A DNA stretch of 64,000 nt, taken from positions 19,017 to 83,016 of the forward strand of contig JAMOUQ010000054.1 in the NCBI GenBank assembly GCA_027068085.1. The letters run 5' to 3'. A program made the position numbers and the translations under genes. Shown here in pieces: positions 26,718-33,264 of the stretch. The stretch comes from Desulfobacteraceae bacterium. GTDB lineage: Bacteria; Desulfobacterota; Desulfobacteria; Desulfobacterales; Desulfosarcinaceae. Numbering within the stretch: the stretch's first letter is position 1; the number at the start of each line of letters is the position of its first letter. Below the pieces are notes generated by a model that saw only the letters and a list, made by a program, of their open reading frames with translations, was not told the origin of the DNA and made no database searches.

Positions 26718-27041
26718 ATGGTTTTTCACAACATCGAAGAACTGGATTTCAAGTCACCGGCCGCCGGCATCAAGATGCGTCTTATGCACGGGCAACAGAT
26801 GAGCATGATTTTTTTTACTCTCGATCAGGATGCACCCATACCGGAGCACAGTCACCCTCACGAACAGATGGGTACGGTAATCTCAGGCTCCATCAGGCTG
26901 ACCATAGGCGGCCGCACCCGTGTAATTCATCCCGGCCAGGCTTACCACGTTCCGCCCAACGTAAACCATGGCGGGGTCAGTCTGGAAGCCGGCACCAGGG
27001 TCATAGAGGCTTTCAGCCCCTGCCGGGACGATCTGAAATAG
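26718..27041 (+). CDS. Single-domain cupin protein
   Basis: The protein has 107 residues and both cupin motifs: PEHSHPHEQMGTVISG (metal ligands H, H, E) and PGQAYHVPPNVNHGG with a third histidine. It should bind a divalent metal; the reaction is unknown. It follows recX by 6 bp and is probably co-transcribed. Confidence 0.85.
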   Translation: MVFHNIEELDFKSPAAGIKMRLMHGQQMSMIFFTLDQDAPIPEHSHPHEQMGTVISGSIRLTIGGRTRVIHPGQAYHVPPNVNHGGVSLEAGTRVIEAFSPCRDDLK

Positions 27042-27082
27042 CGAAATGGAACCGGCAAAGGGGCGACCCGACGCTCATTCCA

Positions 27083-27126
27083 AACAACAAAAAGGCACAA
27101 CCAGAATAATGATCTCCGATTGTGCC
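27083..27126 (-). terminator. Intrinsic terminator of the HU gene
   Basis: Read on the minus strand, GGCACAA (27126-27120) pairs with TTGTGCC (27100-27094) around a 19-nt loop and is followed directly by TTTTTGTTG. It lies 25 bp after the HU stop and between convergent genes. Confidence 0.7.
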
Positions 27127-27151
27127 CCTGCCGAGTAAGCTGAAAACCGGA

Positions 27152-27424
27152 TCAGATGGATTCCTTGAGCTTTTTGCCGGGTTTGAACTTGACCACGTTG
27201 GTGGCTTTGATCTTGATTATTTCCCCGGTCTGAGGATTTCTTCCTTTGCGGGCCTTGCGCCTGGTTTTCTGGAACGTCCCGAAACCAACCAGGGTAACCT
27301 TGCCGTCTTTTTTCTTCAGCGCCTTGGTTACACTGGACAGAAAAGATTCCAGAGCTGCCGCGGCTGCCGCCTTGGTGATGCCGGCATCTTTTGCCATTTG
27401 TTCCACTATTTCTGCCTTAGTCAT
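27152..27424 (-). CDS. HU-family DNA-binding protein
   Basis: The protein has 90 residues, the normal HU length, with MTKAEIVEQMAKDAG at the N-terminus, VTLVGFGTF in the body and the beta-arm signature GRNPQTGE. It compacts and bends DNA. The spacing of the sequence fits HU rather than IHF, but bending proteins of this group could serve the sigma-54 promoters in this window. AGGAGGAGA precedes the ATG. Confidence 0.93.
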   Translation of the reverse strand: MTKAEIVEQMAKDAGITKAAAAAALESFLSSVTKALKKKDGKVTLVGFGTFQKTRRKARKGRNPQTGEIIKIKATNVVKFKPGKKLKESI

Positions 27425-27478
27425 CTAAATCTCCTCCTTTTAGCAGTCAATTGTCCGCAAAGCTTTACCAGGCAAGGC

Positions 27479-27505
27479 TTTATAGGTTTGCCCTGCGTTT
27501 GTCAA
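27479..27505 (-). promoter_or_regulatory. Candidate promoter of the HU gene
   Basis: On the minus strand TTGACA (27505-27500) and TATAAA (27484-27479) are separated by 15 bp, shorter than the optimum, upstream of the HU start at 27424. Both boxes are near consensus, so the short spacing is the only weakness. Confidence 0.5.
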
Positions 27506-27607
27506 CACAATAAATGCCCGTCCCGCAGGGGCCGACACCGAAAGCAGCCCTCCCGGAAGAGGACGGGAACCGGCAATATTTCCCACCTGTGCCTGTTCCG
27601 GCGACGA

Positions 27608-28957
27608 TCATTTCCCGGCCTGGATCTTTGCCACCTCTATGCCGTACTTCTTTATCTTGTAATGAATGGCCCGGCGGCTTATCCCCAGCAGCCTGGCGGC
27701 CCGGGCCTGAACTCCTTTGGATTGCTCAAGGGCCTTGATTATGGTGTGGCGTTCAGCTTCTTCTAGCGAAAGGGAGACAGAGGAGGCCCCAGTTTCAGTA
27801 TCAATCTCCGGCAATCCTGTCAAGCGGAGATCTTCTGCTCTGAGAACCCCGTCTTTGCATACAACGGCTCCGGCTTCGATGGCGTTTTTCAGCTCCCGGA
27901 TGTTTCCCGGCCAGGGATAGTCACAAAGCCAGGCCACGGTCTCCGGAGGCAGTTTCACGGGCGGCAGACCGTTTTTTTCGGCAAACCTCTTCACGAAATG
28001 GCCGGCCAGCAGGGGTATATCTTCTTTTCTTTCCCGCAGGGGCGGAACGGTGAGGGTTACCACCCGCAGCCGATAGTACAGATCCTGACGGAATTTGCCG
28101 GCCCGGATGTCTTCGGTCAGGTTGGCATTGGTGGCCGAAATGATACGGCAATTCACGGTGGTCTGCTTGACATCTCCGATACGCCGGATGGTATAGTCCT
28201 CCAGGAACCGCAACAGGCGTGTCTGCATTTCAGCGGATATGTTGCCGATTTCATCAAGGAAAAGGGTGCCTTCGTCGGCCTCCTGGATAAGGCCGGTCTT
28301 ATCCTGGATCGCATGGGTGAAGGAGCCTTTCACGTGTCCGAACAGCTCGCTCTCGAGCAGGCCGGCAGGTGTTGAACCGCAATCGACCACGACAAAGGGC
28401 TTGTCCCGGCGAGCGCTTATCAGGTGAATCCCCCGGGCTATGTATTCCTTGCCGACCCCGCTTTCACCCAGGATCATGATATTGACATTGCTGGCCGCCA
28501 CCTTTTTTACCAGACGGTACAAATCCCGCATTGCCGGACTGCGGGTATCCATGCTGAAAATTTGACCGCCGGGCCTGGATTTTTTGCCCCCGCCCGCTCT
28601 GCTGAGAATCGTCTTCAGCTTTTTCACAAGCTTTCTGCCATCGAAAGGCTTTTCCAGGTAATCGACGGCACCGGCTTTCACCGCCTTGACCGCATCGGGA
28701 ATGGACCCATAGGCTGTCAGGAAAAGTACCGGCACGTCAGGATCGATCAAGCGCGCTTCGGTAAAAAAATCCATGCCGTCCATGAGGGGCATCTTCATAT
28801 CGGAAATAATCAGATCGACCCTGCCCCTGCGCAAGACAGCAAGCCCTTCCGGACCGCTCAGGGCCCTGACCACCCTGAAACCGGCCGAAGCCAGCCGGGC
28901 GTCCAGCACTTCCAGGACATTGGGATCGTTATCGACCACCAGGATCTTTCTGGACAT
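27608..28957 (-). CDS. Sigma-54-dependent response regulator, GlrR/QseF-like
   Basis: The protein has 449 residues. A receiver domain (1-120) has the phosphorylation site D53 in LIISDMKMP. The AAA+ domain (about 135-370) has Walker A GESGVGKE (164-171), Walker B TLFLDEIG (231-238) and an arginine-finger region. A Fis-type helix-turn-helix closes the protein (QARAARLLGISRRAIHYKIKK). The sigma-54 contact loop, normally GAFTGA, reads GSFTHA (211-216). ATG 28957 follows a CAGGAA ribosome-binding site. The gene lies 2 bp after the lipoprotein gene, and the kinase gene is upstream of that: kinase, lipoprotein, regulator, as in glrK-glrG-glrR. Its likely target is the sigma-54 promoter at 31297. Confidence 0.9.
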   Translation of the reverse strand: MSRKILVVDNDPNVLEVLDARLASAGFRVVRALSGPEGLAVLRRGRVDLIISDMKMPLMDGMDFFTEARLIDPDVPVLFLTAYGSIPDAVKAVKAGAVDYLEKPFDGRKLVKKLKTILSRAGGGKKSRPGGQIFSMDTRSPAMRDLYRLVKKVAASNVNIMILGESGVGKEYIARGIHLISARRDKPFVVVDCGSTPAGLLESELFGHVKGSFTHAIQDKTGLIQEADEGTLFLDEIGNISAEMQTRLLRFLEDYTIRRIGDVKQTTVNCRIISATNANLTEDIRAGKFRQDLYYRLRVVTLTVPPLRERKEDIPLLAGHFVKRFAEKNGLPPVKLPPETVAWLCDYPWPGNIRELKNAIEAGAVVCKDGVLRAEDLRLTGLPEIDTETGASSVSLSLEEAERHTIIKALEQSKGVQARAARLLGISRRAIHYKIKKYGIEVAKIQAGK

Positions 28958-28959
28958 TT

Positions 28960-29613
28960 TCAATTCCTGCTCCCGGGTGACGACAGATGTTTCTTCTGCT
29001 GAATCTTCTGGTCGATTTCCTCGATGGCCTCTATTTTTTTCTCCAGCAGGCCGATCCGGTGCTGCATTATCCTGACCTGCCTCCGCAACTTTTCAGCCTC
29101 TTCGTTCTTCCGGCGCAACGCCGCCTGGCAATCACCCTGAAAACCTTCAACGCCGTGGCGGGCATAAAGCCGCGCCAGGACGGTCTCGAGCATCCGGGCC
29201 TCGGGTGACTGCAAACGACCGCCGGCAGCCTGCCTGAGACGCTCCCAGCGCTGCATGGCCGCCGTCGTCTCGGCAATGGTTTCCGCCTCCATTACGGCCG
29301 TCAGCGCCAAGGCGTAGTTCGCTTTCCAGGCAACAGTCTTATCGCCGGACCGGCAAAGCCTGGTAAAGACCGCCCTTGCCCGCTTCCAGTCCCTGTCTGA
29401 AAAAGCCGCATACCCCCGGCTCAGGCTGACGGCTGAATGATAACCTCCCGGCCCGGCCGGATGACACCCGGCCAGAAATACAGTAACGGCCAGAAGGCAA
29501 ACCTGCAACCACGCCATAACCGCCCGGGCCATCCGCGGGCCGGTCATCCCGCCGTGCCCGGCGGGGGGCAACGGCCCTGACCTGCTTCCCGTGCCTGTCT
29601 GTTCAGTCATCAT
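28960..29613 (-). CDS. Coiled-coil lipoprotein between kinase and regulator (QseG/GlrG-like position)
   Basis: The protein has about 217 residues. A hydrophobic stretch ends in the lipobox LAGC (C50), followed by a helical TPR-like part (YAAFSDRDWKRARAVFTRLC) and a C-terminal coiled coil rich in E, K and R (about 165-205). The first 28 residues before the signal helix are unusually long, so the true start may be one of the ATGs nearer the helix. The 5' end overlaps the kinase gene by 11 bp at the chosen start. QseG in E. coli is an outer-membrane lipoprotein that stimulates the kinase QseE; the same position and type suggest the same job. Direct sequence similarity to QseG could not be tested. 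Confidence 0.7.
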   Translation of the reverse strand: MMTEQTGTGSRSGPLPPAGHGGMTGPRMARAVMAWLQVCLLAVTVFLAGCHPAGPGGYHSAVSLSRGYAAFSDRDWKRARAVFTRLCRSGDKTVAWKANYALALTAVMEAETIAETTAAMQRWERLRQAAGGRLQSPEARMLETVLARLYARHGVEGFQGDCQAALRRKNEEAEKLRRQVRIMQHRIGLLEKKIEAIEEIDQKIQQKKHLSSPGSRN

Positions 29614-31126
29614 CGCCTGCTTGTCCATCTGCTGTTTGTTGACATTCCTTTGTTCCCGGCGTTCCTGCTTCAGAAGCTGCCGGCAGGGTGAAAAAAAATC
29701 TGCTGCCCTGTCCCGGCCGGCTCTCCACCCAGATCCTGCCGCCATGGGCTGCTATGATCTGCTTGGAAATATTCAGCCCCAGCCCCACTCCGTCCACGTG
29801 CCGGCGGGCCTGCCTGCCACGAAAATACTTGTTGAAAATCGATTTCTGTTCCGAAGGCCATATGCCGCACCCGTTGTCTGCCACGCAGTACCGTACCAGG
29901 CTGCCCTCTTTGTCCGGATCGACCTCGACCTCGATGCGTCCGCCGGGCTTTGAAAACTTGATCGCGTTTTCCAGCAGATTGAACATTACCTGTTGCAGGT
30001 GTTTGGCATCGCCCATGATTTTGGCAAGAGAGCAATTTACGCGAAGGTCTATGTATATCCCTTTGGACCGGGCCTTGGGTTCCAGATGATCGATACTTTT
30101 TATAACGAACTCGAGTGGATCGGCAGGGACCGGGTGTATCCTGAATACATTTTCCTCAAGCCGCGAGACATGCATGAGCCGATTGAGCAGCTCGCATATC
30201 CGTCCGATTTCGGCACTGGCGATCTTCAGAAACTTTGCCTGACGGTCATTGGTCGGCCCCATCACGTTCTCGGCTATGAGGTTGACCGATTCGCGGATGG
30301 AGGTAAGCGGCGTGCGGATTTCATGGCTCAAAGTAGTGATGAACTCGGCACGCATCTGCTGCTCTTCGTTCAGGCGTTTGGTCATGTCGTTGAAGGCCCG
30401 GGCCAGCTCGCCGAATTCGTCGCCGGATTGCACTTCGACCGGCCTGGTGAAACGATCGTCGGCAATCGACCGGATGCCGCCCAGCAAGGCACGCAAGGGA
30501 CGCATCATGGTACGGGCAACGAAAAAGATCCAGATCATGCCGGCCCCGATGGACACCCCCAGTCCTATAAAACCGTGCAGCACGGCTCTTTGGCCCCACC
30601 TGTTCAGTTCGAAATTGGCCCTGGCTATCTGCTGCTCATTGTCGATTTGGGCCTGTTTCAGGCTGCCTATCCAACGGCCTATGGTTTGCTCGTCGATCCA
30701 AGCCGTATCTCCGGACGACGGCCGCCGGCCGGAGCAAAGGCTGTCGTATTCGGCGGCAATCTGTCTCCAGATTTCAGGCAGGGTGAAATCCGACGACTCC
30801 AGGCTTACGACTGCATCCAGACCGGATTCGAATTCGGTCCTGGCCGAGATGAAAAATCTGTAATAGTCGTCATTTTTCAGCAGAATATATTTCTTCTCAT
30901 TTTCTTCCATGCTCAGCAGATTCTCTATCATCTTCTTGGTCAGCATGGATATCTTCTGCCGTTTGTGAATTATCTCGTCAGACAGGTGCATCATATGGTT
31001 CACTTCGAGATAGAGAACCACAAGGGTTCCGTAGAATATCGATATCAGCAGAGAATTCCAAAGAAAAAGCTTGCCGATTATACCGATGCCGGAACGGCCC
31101 CCGTGCATTTTGAGATCACTGTTCAT
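29603..31126 (-). CDS. Sensor histidine kinase, GlrK/QseE-like
   Basis: The protein has 507 residues. Membrane helices lie at about 16-40 and 182-204 with a helical periplasmic sensor between them. A HAMP domain follows (MMRPLRALLGGIRSIADD), then the HisKA domain with H268 in TTLSHEIRTPLTSIRES and the ATPase domain with NLLENAIKFS, DNGCGI and GVGLGL. Both the sensor with the NEKKYILLKNDDYY segment and the SIRES run after the H-box resemble GlrK-type kinases. The start at 31126 was chosen because residues encoded upstream are not protein-like. It should phosphorylate the regulator two genes downstream. The divergent sigma-54 gene starts about 335 bp away. Confidence 0.88.
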   Translation of the reverse strand: MNSDLKMHGGRSGIGIIGKLFLWNSLLISIFYGTLVVLYLEVNHMMHLSDEIIHKRQKISMLTKKMIENLLSMEENEKKYILLKNDDYYRFFISARTEFESGLDAVVSLESSDFTLPEIWRQIAAEYDSLCSGRRPSSGDTAWIDEQTIGRWIGSLKQAQIDNEQQIARANFELNRWGQRAVLHGFIGLGVSIGAGMIWIFFVARTMMRPLRALLGGIRSIADDRFTRPVEVQSGDEFGELARAFNDMTKRLNEEQQMRAEFITTLSHEIRTPLTSIRESVNLIAENVMGPTNDRQAKFLKIASAEIGRICELLNRLMHVSRLEENVFRIHPVPADPLEFVIKSIDHLEPKARSKGIYIDLRVNCSLAKIMGDAKHLQQVMFNLLENAIKFSKPGGRIEVEVDPDKEGSLVRYCVADNGCGIWPSEQKSIFNKYFRGRQARRHVDGVGLGLNISKQIIAAHGGRIWVESRPGQGSRFFFTLPAASEAGTPGTKECQQTADGQAGDDD

Positions 31127-31192
31127 GGCCGAAAGATGGTAGCATATGCCGGAACGGCCATCAAGCGGGATGCAGGATCCGGGGCCGGGAAA

Positions 31193-31226
31193 AAATCGTA
31201 ACAAAGTGCGAACAAATCGTAACAAA
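31193..31226 (+). repeat. Direct repeats, candidate activator-binding sites
   Basis: The 13-mer AAATCGTAACAAA occurs at 31193-31205 and 31214-31226, exactly 21 bp (two helical turns) apart. The pair lies about 97-130 bp upstream of the transcription start expected from the sigma-54 promoter at 31297, a usual distance for enhancer sites. It also lies upstream of the divergent kinase operon. The binding protein is inferred, not shown. Confidence 0.6.
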
Positions 31227-31296
31227 ACAAGCGCCGAAATGAACCCCGAAGTGCGTGATTTTTCTTTTTATGCATGTTTTCTGGCAGTTGCGCCCG

Positions 31297-31312
31297 TGGC
31301 ACGTGAATTGCT
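31297..31312 (+). promoter_or_regulatory. Sigma-54 (RpoN) promoter
   Basis: TGGCACGTGAATTGCT matches the -24/-12 consensus (TGGCACG-N4-TTGCW) at every defined position, with the GG and GC pairs 10 bp apart. It faces the small exported protein at 31462 and would start transcription near 31323, giving a leader of about 139 nt. Confidence 0.85.
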
Positions 31313-31368
31313 TTTGGGAAGCTACAGGATGCGCCAATTCCGCAGGCAAGCATTCAGACCGAAACCAG

Positions 31369-31380
31369 AAGGAGGTGATC
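31369..31380 (+). promoter_or_regulatory. Extended Shine-Dalgarno-like sequence without a canonical start
   Basis: AAGGAGGTGATC is complementary over 12 bases to the 3' end of bacterial 16S rRNA. It lies in the leader of the sigma-54 transcript, 82 bases before the coding start, which has its own AAAGGAG. No ATG or GTG lies at normal distance after it; the only GTG in place (31375) is inside the sequence itself and would open a 16-codon frame rich in threonine. Confidence 0.4.
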
Positions 31381-31461
31381 ACCACAGTCAATACGACGAC
31401 CAAGAGCAATACGAGCGCAATATAAGAACGGCAATCCCTTTGATGTAAAAGGAGAAATAGC

Positions 31462-31737
31462 ATGCAAAACAAAACCAAAACCATGATCGTGATGATTCTT
31501 GTCATATCTTTTCTGGCCGGCCCGGTCATGGCCGCCCAAAAACTGGTAACCCTGACGGGTACGATTGAAAAATCCGATTCCGGACTGGTCATCAAGACCG
31601 ACAAGGGTGTTTTCCCTGCCAACGGCCCTGATCTGAATTCGTTCGTGGGCAAGAAAGTCGTGGCAACCGGCAAGTTCACCCAAACCGATACAGGCAAGAT
31701 CTTTACCGTAATATCTCTGCGCAAACTGACGGGCTAG
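31462..31737 (+). CDS. Small exported protein, predicted OB-fold, sigma-54 controlled
   Basis: The protein has 91 residues. A signal peptide with cleavage after VMA (residues 22-24) leaves a mature protein of about 67 residues. It is beta-rich, in the style of small periplasmic OB-fold proteins: VTLTGTIEKSDSGLVIKTDKG, then VGKKVVATGKFTQTDTGKIFTV. It may bind a ligand or protein in the periplasm; no function is known to me. AAAGGAG precedes the ATG. The gene is divergent from the GlrK-GlrG-GlrR-like operon and is preceded by a sigma-54 promoter, so it is the probable main target of that regulator. Confidence 0.75.
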   Translation: MQNKTKTMIVMILVISFLAGPVMAAQKLVTLTGTIEKSDSGLVIKTDKGVFPANGPDLNSFVGKKVVATGKFTQTDTGKIFTVISLRKLTG

Positions 31738-32133
31738 CGCCATGGGGCCGCCGGTGCCCTCCCCAAACACCGCCGGCGGCCCATCCCCCTCCACCTCATT
31801 CGGCCAACAATCTGGTTCCCCTTCCGCTTTGAAACCTCCACTCCAAGGCCATGACATCATTGCAGACAGCAAGACACCCTCCAACTCGCAGGCCCCGGGC
31901 CGATGGGCTTGCGTCATGGCCTGTTCTGCATTCATGCCCGCACGGCTCCGGCAGGCAGACTCGATTTTCCGGCCTCCATCCTGGCCGGCAAGCCATTTTA
32001 TGATCATATTCCTTTGTGGCGATCACAATTCTATGCTAAAATTCAGAAGAGGCGTTTCTTTTCAACCCATGGTCGACATCGGGCGGCCGAAAGCCCGGCA
32101 GCGAACCGCCATCCTTAAAAAGGGGAGCTTCCA
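31738..32133 (+). other. Intergenic region with hairpin and promoter
   Basis: I see no gene here. A perfect 10-bp hairpin pairs GGGCCGCCGG (31745-31754) with CCGGCGGCCC (31773-31782) shortly after the stop of the exported protein; it lacks a T tract, so it may stabilise the transcript end rather than terminate. Near the other end, TTGTGG (32014-32019), a 17-bp spacer and TAAAAT (32037-32042) form a likely promoter for the glycosyltransferase. The -35 region overlaps TTGTG...CACAA, a small inverted repeat. Confidence 0.5.
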
Positions 32134-33093
32134 TTGGCCGGCAAAACCGTCCTTTTCAATATCGGCAACCTTAGCGCCCGCGGCGAGCCGGTGGTGCATT
32201 TCCAGTATGCCCATTACAATGAAAAGCTGTTGGGCAACCGCTCGGTGATCCTGGTGCCGGAAGAAGCCGAAAAATTCTCAATGGGCCTGTTCACCGAACG
32301 TTTTGACGAGATAGTCATTTACCGGTCCGTCGATGAGCTCATCCCCCTTTCCCGCGAAGCAGACCTACTATACATGATAGCCTACGGCGACCGGCCGGGA
32401 GATTTCCCCTGGGAAAAAGTCGGATGCAAAACAGGTATCCACTGCGTTTTCACGGCCCATCACCCTTACGGCGATGTCTATGCCGCCGTTTCCGAGTGGG
32501 TGGCCGACACCTACGGCCTGTGGCCCGTACCGGTGGTGCCGCATATAGTCCGGCTGCCCGAAGACGACCGCGACCTGCGGCAAGAACTCGGAATTCCCGA
32601 AACAGCGGTCGTCATTGGCCGTTACGGCGGATACAATCAGTTCAACATAACGGCCGTGTGGCAGGTTGTCGCCCAGGCTGTCAACAACCGTCCCGATCTG
32701 TACTTCCTGTTCATGAACACCAGGCCTTTTTTCGATCATTCCAGAATCATCCACCTGCCCCCCAATTACGACCCGGCCTTCAAGACCCGCTTCGTCAACA
32801 CCTGCGATGCCATGATCCACGCCAGACTGGAAGGCGAGACTTTCGGTCTCAGTGTGGGCGAGTTTTCCGTCTGTCACAAGCCGATCATAACCTGGCGCTG
32901 GTCATTTGACCGCCACCACCTCAACGTGCTGGGTGACAACGCGATCCTCTACGGATCGGCACGGGAACTGTATACGATCCTGACGGGCTTCGGCCGGGGG
33001 GCCACTGCCAGGGACTGCTACTCGGAACGTTACAATCCGGGCCGGGTAATGCAGATATTTGAAAAAGTGTTCCTCGGAGCAGGCAACCGCTGA
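32134..33093 (+). CDS. Glycosyltransferase family protein (GT-B type)
   Basis: The protein has 319 residues. The C-terminal half has the GT4-like donor-site pattern HARLEGETFGLSVGEFS, where the two glutamates normally contact the sugar nucleotide, preceded by VVIGRYGGYNQFN at the start of the second Rossmann half. The N-terminal domain is short. The start is TTG with AGGGGAGC in front. No other polysaccharide gene lies next to it, so its acceptor is unknown. A promoter lies about 90 bp upstream, suggesting a single-gene transcript. Confidence 0.7.
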   Translation: MAGKTVLFNIGNLSARGEPVVHFQYAHYNEKLLGNRSVILVPEEAEKFSMGLFTERFDEIVIYRSVDELIPLSREADLLYMIAYGDRPGDFPWEKVGCKTGIHCVFTAHHPYGDVYAAVSEWVADTYGLWPVPVVPHIVRLPEDDRDLRQELGIPETAVVIGRYGGYNQFNITAVWQVVAQAVNNRPDLYFLFMNTRPFFDHSRIIHLPPNYDPAFKTRFVNTCDAMIHARLEGETFGLSVGEFSVCHKPIITWRWSFDRHHLNVLGDNAILYGSARELYTILTGFGRGATARDCYSERYNPGRVMQIFEKVFLGAGNR

Positions 33094-33264
33094 TCAGCGC
33101 CGGCGGCAATCCGGCCGCCGGGCCACCGGCGCCGGTCACCCGGAAGGTGAAACCGGCAGAATCCTTGAAGCGCCTGAAAACCGCCGGGATCTGCACCGCC
33201 AAGCAGGAACCGGGGCCATCCTGGCATAACCAGGCGGCAACACACACAAAGGGCCTACAGGCAA

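Noticed and set aside
31161..31724. Minus-strand frame with hydrophobic segments opposite the small exported protein
   Set aside because: It would overlap the signal-peptide gene and the sigma-54 promoter; the hydrophobic run is the complement of a charged, Asp/Gln-rich reading and no ribosome-binding site was found.
31742..32248. 168-codon plus-strand frame after the exported protein
   Set aside because: Ser/Pro-rich, overlaps the hairpin, promoter and 5' end of the glycosyltransferase, and has no ribosome-binding site.
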